A stretch of DNA of 64,000 nt, from the NCBI GenBank assembly GCA_900609035.2, contig UXAT02000052.1:82469-146468 (forward strand), read 5' to 3'. The translations under genes and the position numbers were made by a program. The first letter of the stretch is position 1. Each line of letters opens with the position of its first letter. Positions 1 to 8,730 of the stretch are shown piece by piece. Below the pieces are notes generated by a model. That model searched no databases. It saw only the letters and a list, made by a program, of their open reading frames with translations, and was not told the DNA's origin. Origin of the DNA: Candidatus Defluviicoccus seviourii (lineage in GTDB: Bacteria; Pseudomonadota; Alphaproteobacteria; Rhodospirillales; Defluviicoccaceae).

Positions 1-1
1 G

Positions 2-118
2 CGGGGTGCGGCTGGATGGGCGCTCGGCCGCTATTCCGGCGAGGTCCGCTTGCGCCGCGGCGCGGGTCCGAACGGCCGCGAGGAGATCGTGACCGCGACG
101 ACGGTCAACATCCAGTAA
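2..118 (+). CDS. C-terminal end of an unidentified protein (partial)
   Basis: The frame beginning at base 2 is open to a TAA at 116-118 and encodes 38 residues ending in a beta-strand-like stretch (EEIVTATTVNIQ). High-GC third positions match the host, so this looks like the tail of a real plus-strand gene that begins outside the window. The family cannot be told from so short a piece. Confidence 0.5.
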   Translation, partial: RGAAGWALGRYSGEVRLRRGAGPNGREEIVTATTVNIQ

Positions 119-133
119 AGCCAATCCGATCCA

Positions 134-565
134 TTAGGGTGTATCGGGGCGGCGCGATGCCAGCCGCGGTGCCGTGCGCAGCAGGCGGGGCGGCCGGGAG
201 GCTTGGCGTTTGGCCGGTTCGGCGTCTTGTTTCTGGGGGGTGCGCTTCTTCGCGATGCGGGGCTTGCACGACGGCTCGAGGTTGAAGAGCGCGGCGCGCA
301 ATGGCGGCGCACGATGGCGCTCCTCCATTACGCTCAACGTCCGCGCGACGATCGGATCCCGGTCCGGGCTCGGGACGCACGCCATCAGATGGGCGCGCGC
401 AATCACGATCACGTTTCGGGCAATCTGCGGATACTTGAGCCGCGACTCACACCAGCGGGCGTAGGCCGCGAGCGTCCAGGGGTGCGCCGGCAATGCTTTC
501 AAGCCATGACCGCGGCACCAGCGCACGAACTCCAGCCACGCCTTGTCCGCCTTCTTGATGCGCAT
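134..565 (-). CDS. Hypothetical basic protein, 143 aa
   Basis: The open frame extends upstream, but I chose the ATG at 563-565 because GGAG lies about 7 bases before it and the protein-like part begins there (MRIKKADKAWLEFVRWCRG). The first 60 or so residues are helical, with a HPWTLAAYARWCE motif that resembles the SAM-like core-binding domain found at the N terminus of tyrosine recombinases. The C-terminal half is Arg/Lys/Pro-rich and has no catalytic domain. It converges with the partial gene on its left and is divergent from frdA. I do not recognise a function; a DNA-binding role is inference from charge and the helical N terminus. Confidence 0.55.
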   Translation of the reverse strand: MRIKKADKAWLEFVRWCRGHGLKALPAHPWTLAAYARWCESRLKYPQIARNVIVIARAHLMACVPSPDRDPIVARTLSVMEERHRAPPLRAALFNLEPSCKPRIAKKRTPQKQDAEPAKRQASRPPRLLRTAPRLASRRPDTP

Positions 566-735
566 GTTCGGCTCCGGGTCCAACGCGGGACGCAGGGGCA
601 GGATAATGCGACCGATGCAGTCGAAGGGAGAGTATAGCGCGCAAGGCCTGCGGCCGGAACCACGGTGAAAACGACCCGCGCGCTGACCGAGGGCGGCCTG
701 CTCCCGGCACAGAAATTCAATTCCTGCGTTCAATA

Positions 736-753
736 GACTAACCGTTATTAGTC
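736..753 (+). promoter_or_regulatory. Inverted repeat upstream of frdA
   Basis: GACTAA and TTAGTC, separated by 6 bases, form a perfect dyad about 110 bases before the frdA start. It lies in the 298-bp gap between the divergent gene ending at 565 and frdA. It does not match an FNR box (TTGAT-N4-ATCAA). A repressor or activator site for the frd operon is possible but unproven. Confidence 0.3.
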
Positions 754-863
754 CGCTAGACGGCACTTTGTTTTTTTGCCTGCAGTACGCAGGGCGCGTC
801 TGGCAATCCCTTCGCTTCCCGCTATATTGCGCGCTGCGGCGGGAAAGGCGACGGGAGATCTCC

Positions 864-2630
864 ATGCAAGTTATCGAAGCGGACGTCATCATCGTCGGCG
901 CCGGCGGCGCCGGCCTGCGCACGGCAATTGCCGTCGCGGAGGCGGATCCCAAATTGTCGATCGCGCTCCTGTCCAAGGTCTACCCGATGCGCAGCCACAC
1001 GTGCGCGGCCGAGGGTGGCGCGGCAGGGGTGATCAAGAGCAACGACAACCTCGAATACCATTTTCACGATACGGTTTCCGGCGGCGACTGGCTGACCGAC
1101 CAGGACGCCGTTGACCTGTTCGTCAACGAGATCCCGAAAGAGCTCCTGCGCATGGAGCACTGGGGCTGCCCGTGGAGCCGGGAAACCTCCGGCAACGTTG
1201 CCGTGCGCCCCTTCGGCGGCATGAAGATCATGCGGACGTGGTTCGCAGCCGACAAGACCGGCTTCCACATGCTGCACACCCTGTTCCAGACCTCGATCAA
1301 GTATCCGTCCGTAAAGCGGTTCGATGAGTACTACACGGTGGACCTGCTGACGGATGACGGCGCCTGTTATGGCTGCACCGCGATCGAGATGCGGACCGGC
1401 CAGATGCGCCAGTTCCGCGGCAAGGCGATCGTGATCTGCTCGGGCGGCGCCGGCAAGATCTTCCCCTTTACCACCAACGGCGCGGTCAAGACCGGCGACG
1501 GCATGGCGATGGCCTACCGCGCCGGCGTGCCGCTGAAGGACATGGAGTTCGTCCAGTACCACCCGACGGGCCTGCCCGGGTCTGGCATCTTGCTGACGGA
1601 GGCATGCCGCGGCGAGGGCGGCTACCTGTTGAACAAGGACGGCTACCGCTACCTGCAGGACTACGGCCTCGGGCCGGAGACGCCGACGCCGGTGCTGAAG
1701 GCGATGGAGCTTGGCCCGCGCGATCAATTGTCGCAGGCCTTCTGGCACGAACAGAAGAAGGGACGGACGATCCCGACCAAGTGGGGGGATGTCGTCCACC
1801 TCGATCTGCGCCATCTCGGCGAGAAGAAGATCGACGAGCGCCTGCCGCTGATCCGCGAGCTTTCGGCGAAGTACGTCGACAGCGACCCCGTTACGACCCT
1901 GGTGCCGGTGCGGCCGGTCGTCCACTACATGATGGGCGGCATTCACACCGATATCCATGCCGCAACGCCGCTCAATGGCCTCTATGCCGCCGGCGAATGC
2001 GCGTGCGTCAGCATCAACGGCGCCAACCGGCTTGGCTCCAACTCCCTTGGCGAACTCCTGGTCTTTGGTGCCCGTGCCGGACGCGGTGCTGCCGAGTACG
2101 CGAAGAAGGGCCTGACGGCACCGAGCGAACGGCTCGATGCGCTGGCGGCCGATTCGGAAGCGCGGGTCAAGGCTTGGTTCCAGCGCACCCAGGCGACCGA
2201 CCGGGTGCCGGATCTGAAGAAGCGCCTGACGACGGCGATGGAGGACGGCTGCGGCATCTACCGCGACGAAGCAACGATCAAGGCCGCCTGCGATATCATC
2301 GTTGACGTCCGTGAGCGCTTCAAGAATGTGGCGCTCGAAGACAAGAGCAGCGTCTACAACACGGACCTTTATCAGACGCTTGAGATGGACGCGATGATCG
2401 AGGTGGCGCAGACGGTTGCGGTGTCAGCGCTGGAGCGGCGGGAGTCGCGCGGTGCGCATCAGCGCCTCGATCACGTGAAGCGCGATGACGAAGCGTTCCT
2501 CAAGCACTCGATGGCCCACTACAACCCGAATGGCGAGCCGCGTATCGACTACCTGGACGTTGTTATCACCAAGTCAAAGCCCGCCGAGCGCGTCTACGGC
2601 GCCAGAGCAGGAGGACAGTCAGCAGCATGA
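864..2630 (+). CDS. frdA: Fumarate reductase flavoprotein subunit
   Basis: 588 residues. FrdA carries covalently bound FAD and interconverts fumarate and succinate on the cytoplasmic face of the membrane complex. Visible signatures are the dinucleotide-binding GAGGAG at residues 12-17, the FAD-linking His45 in RSHT, the HPTGLPGSG active-site stretch and GANRLGSNSLGE near residue 390. Over most of its length the sequence resembles E. coli FrdA more than SdhA (RFGGMK-type, FAADKTGFHMLHTLFQTS). I chose ATG 864 rather than the longer frame because GGGAG precedes it and the family starts there. It begins a four-gene operon and overlaps frdB by 4 bases (ATGA). Confidence 0.93.
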   Translation: MQVIEADVIIVGAGGAGLRTAIAVAEADPKLSIALLSKVYPMRSHTCAAEGGAAGVIKSNDNLEYHFHDTVSGGDWLTDQDAVDLFVNEIPKELLRMEHWGCPWSRETSGNVAVRPFGGMKIMRTWFAADKTGFHMLHTLFQTSIKYPSVKRFDEYYTVDLLTDDGACYGCTAIEMRTGQMRQFRGKAIVICSGGAGKIFPFTTNGAVKTGDGMAMAYRAGVPLKDMEFVQYHPTGLPGSGILLTEACRGEGGYLLNKDGYRYLQDYGLGPETPTPVLKAMELGPRDQLSQAFWHEQKKGRTIPTKWGDVVHLDLRHLGEKKIDERLPLIRELSAKYVDSDPVTTLVPVRPVVHYMMGGIHTDIHAATPLNGLYAAGECACVSINGANRLGSNSLGELLVFGARAGRGAAEYAKKGLTAPSERLDALAADSEARVKAWFQRTQATDRVPDLKKRLTTAMEDGCGIYRDEATIKAACDIIVDVRERFKNVALEDKSSVYNTDLYQTLEMDAMIEVAQTVAVSALERRESRGAHQRLDHVKRDDEAFLKHSMAHYNPNGEPRIDYLDVVITKSKPAERVYGARAGGQSAA

Positions 2631-3370
2631 GCGAGCGGACAATTGAGCTTGAGGTCCTGCGCTATCGACCCGAGCAGGACCAGGAGCCGTTCTTTCAGAC
2701 CTACAAGGTGCCGTGCGAAGAGGAGTGGGTTGTCCTCGACGCGCTCAACTACGTCAAAGAGGAGATGGATCGGACGCTCAGCTACCGCTGGTCCTGCCAC
2801 ATGTTCGTGTGCGGATCGTGCGGCATGATGATCGACGGTGAACCAAAGCTGGCCTGTAAGGCGTTCCTCAAGGATTATCCGACCGGCAAGATCCGCGTCG
2901 AACCCTTGAGCAATTTCCCGATCGAACGGGATCTTGTGGTGGTCCTCGACGACTTCGTCGAGAAGCTGGAAAGCGTCAAGCCGTACATCATCCCCAAGGA
3001 AGAGCGGACGGTTGAACAGGGCGAGTACCTGCAGACGCCGGCGCAATTGAAGGCATTCAAGCAGTATACCTTGTGCATCAACTGCTTGTGCTGCTACGCC
3101 GTCTGTCCGCAGTACGGTCTGGACGAAAGCTTTGTCGGACCGGCGGCGCTGGCTCTGGCGCACCGTTACAACATGGACTCCCGCGACCTCGGTCGTGCGG
3201 CGCGTGATGACGTCGTTGCCGCGGCGGAAGGGATCTGGCACTGCAGCTTTGTCGGTGCCTGCTCGCAAGTGTGTCCGAAGGATGTCGATCCGGCAGGAGC
3301 CATCCAGCAGGCGAAGTTCGCCCACGGGATTGACTACCTCACCTCATTCCTGCCCGGAGGCAAGCGATGA
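2627..3370 (+). CDS. frdB: Fumarate reductase iron-sulfur subunit
   Basis: 247 residues. It passes electrons between quinol and FrdA through three clusters. The [2Fe-2S] ligands are in CHMFVCGSCG plus a later Cys near residue 77; the ferredoxin-like CINCLCCYAVCP and CSFVGACSQVCP carry the [4Fe-4S] and [3Fe-4S] clusters. The stretch around GPAALALAHRYN and the C-terminal AIQQAKF resemble E. coli FrdB. The start overlaps the frdA stop (ATGA) and the end overlaps frdC, so the subunits are translationally coupled. Confidence 0.93.
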   Translation: MSERTIELEVLRYRPEQDQEPFFQTYKVPCEEEWVVLDALNYVKEEMDRTLSYRWSCHMFVCGSCGMMIDGEPKLACKAFLKDYPTGKIRVEPLSNFPIERDLVVVLDDFVEKLESVKPYIIPKEERTVEQGEYLQTPAQLKAFKQYTLCINCLCCYAVCPQYGLDESFVGPAALALAHRYNMDSRDLGRAARDDVVAAAEGIWHCSFVGACSQVCPKDVDPAGAIQQAKFAHGIDYLTSFLPGGKR

Positions 3371-3762
3371 ACCCGCGCAAGCCCTACGTGCGGCCGATCT
3401 CGAAGACGTCTTGGTTCATGACGCAGAGCCGCTACAAAGTGTACATGCTGCACGAGATCAGCTCCCTCTTCGTTGCCATCTATTCGGCCATCCTCATCAT
3501 CGGGCTGGTCCGCCTTGGTGAGGGGGAGGCGGCCTGGCAGGGATGGCTGGATGCGGTGACGAGCCCGATCGGTGTCATCTTCCACCTGATTGCGTTCGTC
3601 TTTGCCCTGATCCACACGACTTCGTGGTTCAAGGCGGTGCCGCAGGCGATGCGCATCCAGCGCGGCGAGGAGATCGTGCCCGGCAAGCTGATCGTCGGCG
3701 CGCATTATGGCGTGCTCGCCGCCGTGTCGCTGTTCGTTCTGATCCTGGCAGGAGTGGCTTGA
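3367..3762 (+). CDS. frdC: Fumarate reductase membrane anchor subunit C
   Basis: 131 residues with three hydrophobic helices (about 30-50, 68-90 and 108-130). The N terminus (NPRKPYVRPIS...W) closely resembles E. coli FrdC, and the conserved Glu of the quinol site is present in YMLHE. With FrdD it forms the two-subunit, haem-free anchor typical of E. coli-type quinol:fumarate reductase, not the SdhC/SdhD haem-b anchor usual in alphaproteobacteria. It overlaps the frdB stop by 4 bases and lies one base before frdD. Confidence 0.88.
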   Translation: MNPRKPYVRPISKTSWFMTQSRYKVYMLHEISSLFVAIYSAILIIGLVRLGEGEAAWQGWLDAVTSPIGVIFHLIAFVFALIHTTSWFKAVPQAMRIQRGEEIVPGKLIVGAHYGVLAAVSLFVLILAGVA

Positions 3763-3763
3763 G

Positions 3764-4108
3764 ATGGCGCGCTCGGCGAAGGCGGTTCCGTGGTTTCTGT
3801 TCGCAGCCGGCGGGACCGTGCTGTCCTTCATCCTTCCGGTAATGATCTTCACCACCGGCATCGCGCCGGCGCTCGGCCTGTTCACCGACGCCCTGTCGTA
3901 CGACACGATGAGCGCCTTCGTCGGCAACTGGCTGGTCAAGCTGGTCCTGTTCGGGATCCTGACGCTCGCCTGCTGGCATGCGGCGCATCGCCTGCGCGTG
4001 TGTGCGCATGATTTCGGCATCCGTGCCGATACCGCAGTTGCCGTCATCCTGTACGGGTTGGCGACGGTCGGCACCGCGACGGCAGCCCTGGCGCTGGTGT
4101 CGATCTAG
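3764..4108 (+). CDS. frdD: Fumarate reductase membrane anchor subunit D
   Basis: 114 residues with three predicted membrane helices (about 8-30, 58-75 and 90-113). The GGTVLSFILP and LTLACWHAAHRLRVCAHD stretches match the FrdD family. It is the last gene of the operon; two bulged hairpins follow in the intergenic space. Confidence rests on the gene order A-B-C-D as much as on the sequence. Confidence 0.88.
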   Translation: MARSAKAVPWFLFAAGGTVLSFILPVMIFTTGIAPALGLFTDALSYDTMSAFVGNWLVKLVLFGILTLACWHAAHRLRVCAHDFGIRADTAVAVILYGLATVGTATAALALVSI

Positions 4109-4141
4109 CACCCATTCGGCTGCGAAACGACGTCGGCTAGT

Positions 4142-4187
4142 GGTTCGATGCCAACGGATGAATCCCATCCATTGGCTGAATCGAACC
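4142..4187. repeat. Bulged inverted repeat downstream of frdD (copy 1)
   Basis: Arms 4142-4160 and 4166-4187 pair over about 19 bases with one mismatch and a 3-base bulge. There is no T-tract, so it is not a canonical terminator. It lies in the convergent gap between frdD and the minus-strand exonuclease gene. Confidence 0.55.
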
Positions 4188-4203
4188 TCCAGATCAATGG
4201 GTT

Positions 4204-4255
4204 AGTGGATCGACCGATCTGACGTTTGGGATGCAAGCGTCAGATCCGATCCACT
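4204..4255. repeat. Bulged inverted repeat downstream of frdD (copy 2)
   Basis: Arms 4204-4224 and 4238-4255 pair perfectly over 18 bases except for a 3-base ACC bulge. The design is the same as the neighbouring repeat (long stem, 3-base bulge), but the sequence differs. This suggests a REP/BIME-like pair at a 3' gene end. Confidence 0.55.
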
Positions 4256-4314
4256 CGTGTGAGCCGGCCGACGCCAAATTCCGGCACCGGCAACGAGCGG
4301 CAGAGTTGCTGCCG

Positions 4315-6453
4315 TCAATACTGATGGTGGCGAGCGGCCGGCGTGGCTGCAGAAGCGGCCTTCGCCTCGGCAAGTGTTCGGATGCCGCGCTCTTCCAGCA
4401 GCGGGATCATGCCGAGGAAGATCTCAGCCGCCGTGACCGCATCGCCCAGGGCTGAATGGCGTGCCGTCACCGCGACGCCCAGCCGCCGCGCGATAGCTTC
4501 CAGCGACTTGTCCTCCTGGTTCGCATGGATGGCGTGCTCAAGGAGCAGCGTATCAAGCGTGTGGTGATCGAAGCGGACGCCGGTTTCGTCGGCCGCCAAC
4601 GCAAAGAAACACATGTCGAAGTCGACGTTGTGGCCGACGATAACGGTATCCTCAACGAAGCGATGCAGGGCCGGCAAGGCCTCGCTGATCGGCGGCATGC
4701 CGCGCACCATCTCGTTTGAAATGTTGTGGATGGCGCGCGACGCTTCAGGGATCGGCTTCTTCGGCTTGACCAGGGAGTCGAAGATCTCCCGCCGCAACAG
4801 CCGGCCGTTGACGATGCGGACGGCACCGATGGCGATGATCTCGTCGCCGCCGCGGGGATCGAGGCCGGTTGTCTCGGTATCGATGACCGTATAGCTGAGC
4901 TTGCTCAGCGGCGCGTTCATGCGATCGACGACCTGAGTGGTCTCCTCGAACAGGCGGAAATCGAAGTCGTGCCCGTAGCCGGCTTCGGCCGCGTCGCGAT
5001 CGGCGCCTTGCCGGCCTTCGCTGACGGGAAGCACGACGCGCACGAACGGCCGCCCGTCGATCGCAGGCGGGTGCGCCCAGATCGCGCCACCGTGACGCTC
5101 GATCACCTCGAACAGGGTCAACGACGTGCCGTGCCGATCGGTCATGACGTTGCGCAATCCCCAGCGTTTCAGCGCTTCGCCATGCAGCGGCGCGCCCGAC
5201 CAGCTGAGCGCGAGCCCGACCAGGCCGCCGCGTTGCTCGAGTGTCAGGCTGAGCGCACTGGCGCTGCAGGCTTGGCTCAATTGCGAGACCAAGAACAGGA
5301 TCGAGCGCTCGATCGCCAGTGTGTCGACCCGCAGCCAGATCGGATCGAGCGGCGCGTCAACTTCGAGATCGACGCCGCCGGTTTCGCGCACGCTGCGGCC
5401 GATCGCGGCGACGAGTTCGCTGCCCAACATCTCCTGGAACGGCACGTGTGCCTTGAGTTCCTCCGCATATTCGACCTCGAGGGCGTCCAGCCGGCCGCTC
5501 ATTTTTACCGCCTCGTCGCGGATCGCGCCAAGGAACTGCTGGCGGCCATCTTCGTCCATGTCCGGGAAGGTGAGAATCGTCTCGACCGCGGCGCGAACGC
5601 TCGCAATCGCCGACCGCTGCCCCTCCGTCAACGTCTGCAGGAGCGTCGTCCGTCTTGCGTCAACACCGGCGCGCTGGGTGATGTCTTCAAGGGTCAGGAT
5701 GTAGCCGCGAAAGCGCCGGTCGTTGTCGAGCACGGGGACCACATGCGCGCTGAGCGTCTGCCCTCCCGGTCGTTGGACAACGAAAGGCACGAGGACCGCG
5801 GCATCGCCGGCAGCGAGTCGGTGGTGGATATGTTCGAGCGCGTGCGCGAGCTGGGTTTCGTCAATGAAGCTCTCGATCGAGCGTCCAAGCCCGACCCAGT
5901 CGGCGGCCCCCGTGGCGCGCGCCTCGGCTTCGAGCAGCTTCTGCGCGCGCGGATTATAGAGCAGGATGCGGCCCTCGGGATTACAGACCAGAACTCCCTG
6001 CGTCAGCTTGGCGACCAGGGCGGAAAGCGTGTTGCGCTCCTCTTCGAGCGCTTGCCGCGCCTCTTGGATCCGCCCCATTACGTCGGCTTCGACTGCCAGG
6101 AAGCGATCGGCAAGCGCGTTGATGCTGCTTGCGACCTCGCGCATCTCGCGGCTGCCCCCTTCATCGCTCAAACGGTGGCGCCGATTGCTGAGCGCAATCA
6201 CGCGCGTTCCCTCGGCAATCGACCGCAGCGGCGCGATGTAGCCGTACGTCACCAGCGCCGCAATCGCCCAGGCGAGCGCGACGATGACGAACAGGCCGAG
6301 CGCAAACGGGCCCGGATGGCTGGCCGGCAAGGCGGCGAGAAACGCCAGCCGATCGGCAGGGATCTCTTCCTTAAGCAAGAAGGCGGTGACCATGATCGCG
6401 GCGAACGGGCTGACCGCGACCGCCACGAACAGCACGACTGCCTTGCCCAACAT
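4315..6453 (-). CDS. Membrane PAS/degenerate kinase protein fused to a DnaQ-like exonuclease
   Basis: 712 residues. Two N-terminal membrane helices (about 5-27 and 45-72) are followed by a HAMP-like linker, a coiled coil, a PAS domain (GVLVCNPEGRILLYNPRAQKL) and a region resembling a histidine-kinase dimerisation plus ATPase module. The expected phospho-acceptor box lacks His (TEGQRSAIASVRAAVETI), so it is probably not a working kinase. The C-terminal 190 residues form a DEDDh 3'-5' exonuclease: DTE at 525-527, GHNVDFD at 607-613, and His666 with Asp671. Such sensor-exonuclease fusions are known as DNA polymerase III epsilon-like proteins, but their substrate is unclear. It converges with frdD. 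Confidence 0.8.
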   Translation of the reverse strand: MLGKAVVLFVAVAVSPFAAIMVTAFLLKEEIPADRLAFLAALPASHPGPFALGLFVIVALAWAIAALVTYGYIAPLRSIAEGTRVIALSNRRHRLSDEGGSREMREVASSINALADRFLAVEADVMGRIQEARQALEEERNTLSALVAKLTQGVLVCNPEGRILLYNPRAQKLLEAEARATGAADWVGLGRSIESFIDETQLAHALEHIHHRLAAGDAAVLVPFVVQRPGGQTLSAHVVPVLDNDRRFRGYILTLEDITQRAGVDARRTTLLQTLTEGQRSAIASVRAAVETILTFPDMDEDGRQQFLGAIRDEAVKMSGRLDALEVEYAEELKAHVPFQEMLGSELVAAIGRSVRETGGVDLEVDAPLDPIWLRVDTLAIERSILFLVSQLSQACSASALSLTLEQRGGLVGLALSWSGAPLHGEALKRWGLRNVMTDRHGTSLTLFEVIERHGGAIWAHPPAIDGRPFVRVVLPVSEGRQGADRDAAEAGYGHDFDFRLFEETTQVVDRMNAPLSKLSYTVIDTETTGLDPRGGDEIIAIGAVRIVNGRLLRREIFDSLVKPKKPIPEASRAIHNISNEMVRGMPPISEALPALHRFVEDTVIVGHNVDFDMCFFALAADETGVRFDHHTLDTLLLEHAIHANQEDKSLEAIARRLGVAVTARHSALGDAVTAAEIFLGMIPLLEERGIRTLAEAKAASAATPAARHHQY

Positions 6454-6689
6454 CTCAGAACGGCCTCCCGGGCACCGGCTGAAAGCACTTGAACGGCGAA
6501 CGTGGTGTGCCGGCCCTTTGGTTCCTTTACACGCCGCCGCCGGCGCCGCCTGTCAGGGGCGCCGCACGCTTAACACGAAATCATAGGCTTGCTGCCGGCG
6601 AACGGCAAAGGGCGGATGCAATGGAAAGGCGTCGGGCACGGTTGGTGGAGCGTTCCAGCCGGTTCGCAGATCGCCATCAATAATGCGCC

Positions 6690-6717
6690 TTGCGTAATAT
6701 TCGCCCTAACATATAAT
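6690..6717 (+). promoter_or_regulatory. Sigma-70-like promoter of arsR
   Basis: TTGCGT (6690-6695) and TATAAT (6712-6717) are 16 bases apart. Transcription would start about 6724, essentially at the arsR ATG (6726), which has no Shine-Dalgarno sequence, so a leaderless message is likely. The AT-rich imperfect dyad around the -10 would suit an ArsR operator. Confidence 0.5.
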
Positions 6718-6725
6718 TCTCGGCC

Positions 6726-7133
6726 ATGAAAACGGATGCCGATACCTTCGTTCAAGCCCTCGCTGACCGCACGCGGTTGCGAACGCTGGTTTTGCTGCGC
6801 CGCGAGCCGCCGCTCTGTGTGTGCGAGCTCACCGCCGCGCTGGACGTCCCGCAGCCGAAGATGTCGCGTCATTTGGCGGCCCTGCGCGCGCTCAATATCG
6901 TCGAGGATGCGCGCGTCGCCAACCGGGTGTTCTATCGGCTCGACCCGACGCTGCCGGAGTGGGCGCGCGGTGTCATCGAACGACTTGCCCAGGGCATCAT
7001 GGCGACTCCCGAGTTCGCCGCTGTCCAGCGACGTCTCGACGATTTCCCCAACCGGCCGCAGCAGCGGGCCGATTTCGACGCCAGCGACGACGGTCCTGAT
7101 CGCGATCGAGAGGAAGCCCGCCATGCCGTTTGA
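6726..7133 (+). CDS. arsR: ArsR/SmtB-family metal-responsive repressor
   Basis: 135 residues: a winged-helix regulator that releases DNA when its metal(loid) binds. The CVCEL motif (Cys31, Cys33) at the start of the recognition-helix region is the classic As(III)/Sb(III) site. VPQPKMSRHLAAL is the HTH. It overlaps the permease gene by 11 bases and presumably controls the whole run to the CDF exporter. The C-terminal tail is Arg/Asp-rich and not conserved. Confidence 0.85.
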   Translation: MKTDADTFVQALADRTRLRTLVLLRREPPLCVCELTAALDVPQPKMSRHLAALRALNIVEDARVANRVFYRLDPTLPEWARGVIERLAQGIMATPEFAAVQRRLDDFPNRPQQRADFDASDDGPDRDREEARHAV

Positions 7134-8445
7134 TTGGCGAACCGACGGCCGCACCCTGCTGCTGCTGACCGCCGCCTTCATTGCCGCGCTGGCGATCCCG
7201 TTTGACGCGCCGCGCTTTGAGGGCGCGCTGAACGAGGCGTTCGCGCTGCTGCAATGGTATGCGCGCGAGCACGTGGTTCTGTGCCTGCTGCCGGCATTGC
7301 TGATCGCCGGCGCCATCGCCGTGTTCATCAGCCAGGGCGCGGTCATTCGCCTGCTCGGTGCCGGCGCTAACAAGGGGGTGGCGTACGGCATCGCGTCGGT
7401 CTCGGGCACCATCCTCGCCGTCTGCTCGTGCACGGTGCTGCCATTATTTGGCGGTCTCTACAAACGCGGCGCTGGCCTTGGCCCGGCAATCGCCTTTCTC
7501 TACTCGGGACCTGCAATCAACATCCTTGCCATCGTGCTGACGGCGAAGGTGCTTGGTTTCGAGCTGGGCGCGGCGAGGGCAATCGGCGCTGTGGCGTTCT
7601 CAGTGATCATTGGCCTGATCATGGCGTTTCTCTACTGCCGCGAAGAGCGGGAACGCAACGGCGCGGCCAATGGCGGGCAAATGGTGCTGCCCGAGGACGG
7701 CTATGCGTTCCCGACCGGGGCGGTTGTTGCGCTGTTCGCGCTGATGATTGCGTTCCTCGTGTTCGCCAACTGGGCGCCTGCCGATCCGCAGGACAGTGCC
7801 GTCTGGCACGCCGTCTTCGCCTGGAAGTGGATCCTCGCCGGCCTGAGCGCCGCGGGCGCCGCCCTGGTGCTGATCTTTGCTCTGGGGTTCATCTGGTGGC
7901 GGATCACGCTGGTCGCTGCATTCGCCGCCGGGTTCACCATCGTCCTGCCCGACCAGCCGCAGTTCGCGGTCGCTGCGGGTGTTCTCGGATTGTGCGTCGC
8001 CGCCGCCACGCAACCCGGCGCCGGTCAGGACTGGTTCGAGCAGACCTGGGGCTTTGCCAAGCTGATCCTGCCGCTGCTGCTGGTGGGCGTGCTCGTCGCC
8101 GGCTTGTTGCTAGGACGGCCGGGGCAGGAGGGACTGATCCCGTCGGCGTGGGTGGCGGCGGCGGTCGGCGGCAACTCGCTGGCATCGAACGCGTTCGCGG
8201 CGATTGCCGGGGCCTTCATGTATTTCGCGACGCTGACCGAGATCCCGATCACCCAGGCGCTGCTCGGCGCCGGCATGGGCAAGGGGCCGGCACTGGCGCT
8301 GCTGCTGGCTGGCCCGGCGCTGTCGCTGCCCAACATGCTGGTGATCCGCATCTTTCTCGGCACACCGAAAACGATTGTCTACGTCTCGCTGGTGGTGATC
8401 ATGGCGACGGTCACCGGCATGGTCTACGGCACTTATTGGGGTTAA
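7123..8445 (+). CDS. DUF318/ArsP-like permease
   Basis: 440 residues with about ten hydrophobic segments. The signature CSCTVLPLFGGLYKRGAGLGPAIAFLYSGP is split over two membrane segments, as in the YraQ/ArsP_1 permease family, some members of which export organoarsenicals. ATG 7123 was chosen because it overlaps the arsR end; the same frame is open further upstream, but that part is only a shadow of arsR. The context (ArsR regulator upstream, CxxC thioredoxin-like protein downstream) supports metal(loid) or thiol-linked export. Confidence 0.8.
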   Translation: MPFDWRTDGRTLLLLTAAFIAALAIPFDAPRFEGALNEAFALLQWYAREHVVLCLLPALLIAGAIAVFISQGAVIRLLGAGANKGVAYGIASVSGTILAVCSCTVLPLFGGLYKRGAGLGPAIAFLYSGPAINILAIVLTAKVLGFELGAARAIGAVAFSVIIGLIMAFLYCREERERNGAANGGQMVLPEDGYAFPTGAVVALFALMIAFLVFANWAPADPQDSAVWHAVFAWKWILAGLSAAGAALVLIFALGFIWWRITLVAAFAAGFTIVLPDQPQFAVAAGVLGLCVAAATQPGAGQDWFEQTWGFAKLILPLLLVGVLVAGLLLGRPGQEGLIPSAWVAAAVGGNSLASNAFAAIAGAFMYFATLTEIPITQALLGAGMGKGPALALLLAGPALSLPNMLVIRIFLGTPKTIVYVSLVVIMATVTGMVYGTYWG

Positions 8446-8456
8446 GGAGAGCCATC

Positions 8457-8693
8457 ATGGTCGATTTCAAGATCCTCGGATCGGGTTGCGCCAAGTGCGT
8501 CAAGCTCGCCGAAAACACCGAAGCGGCGGCCAAGGAACTGGGCCTGGACTACACCGTCGGCAAGATTACCGACCGCAACCAGATCGTCGACGCCGGCGTG
8601 ATGATGACGCCGGCGCTGATAGTCGACGGCAAGGTCAGGTCCTCGGGCAAGGTGCTGACGCCGGAGCAGATCAAGGCCCTGCTGACGTCGTAA
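8457..8693 (+). CDS. Small thioredoxin-like redox-active disulfide protein
   Basis: 78 residues with the GSGCAKC active site (Cys11, Cys14) and the cis-Pro loop MMTPALIVDG, matching the minimal thioredoxin-like family often found next to DUF318 permeases. GGAGA lies 6 bases before the ATG, and the gene is 11 bases after the permease stop. A role in delivering electrons or metal to the permease is inference from recurrent neighbourhood. Confidence 0.82.
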   Translation: MVDFKILGSGCAKCVKLAENTEAAAKELGLDYTVGKITDRNQIVDAGVMMTPALIVDGKVRSSGKVLTPEQIKALLTS

Positions 8694-8730
8694 AGCACAA
8701 TCCGATCCGACGCGCACGGAGGCGACAAAG

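Noticed and set aside
822..1958. Long open frame opposite frdA
   Set aside because: Shadow of a high-GC gene; Arg/Ala/His-rich, no family resemblance, no ribosome site.
4726..6492. 588-codon open frame opposite the exonuclease fusion
   Set aside because: Antisense shadow of a GC-rich gene with low-complexity Arg/Asp-rich translation.
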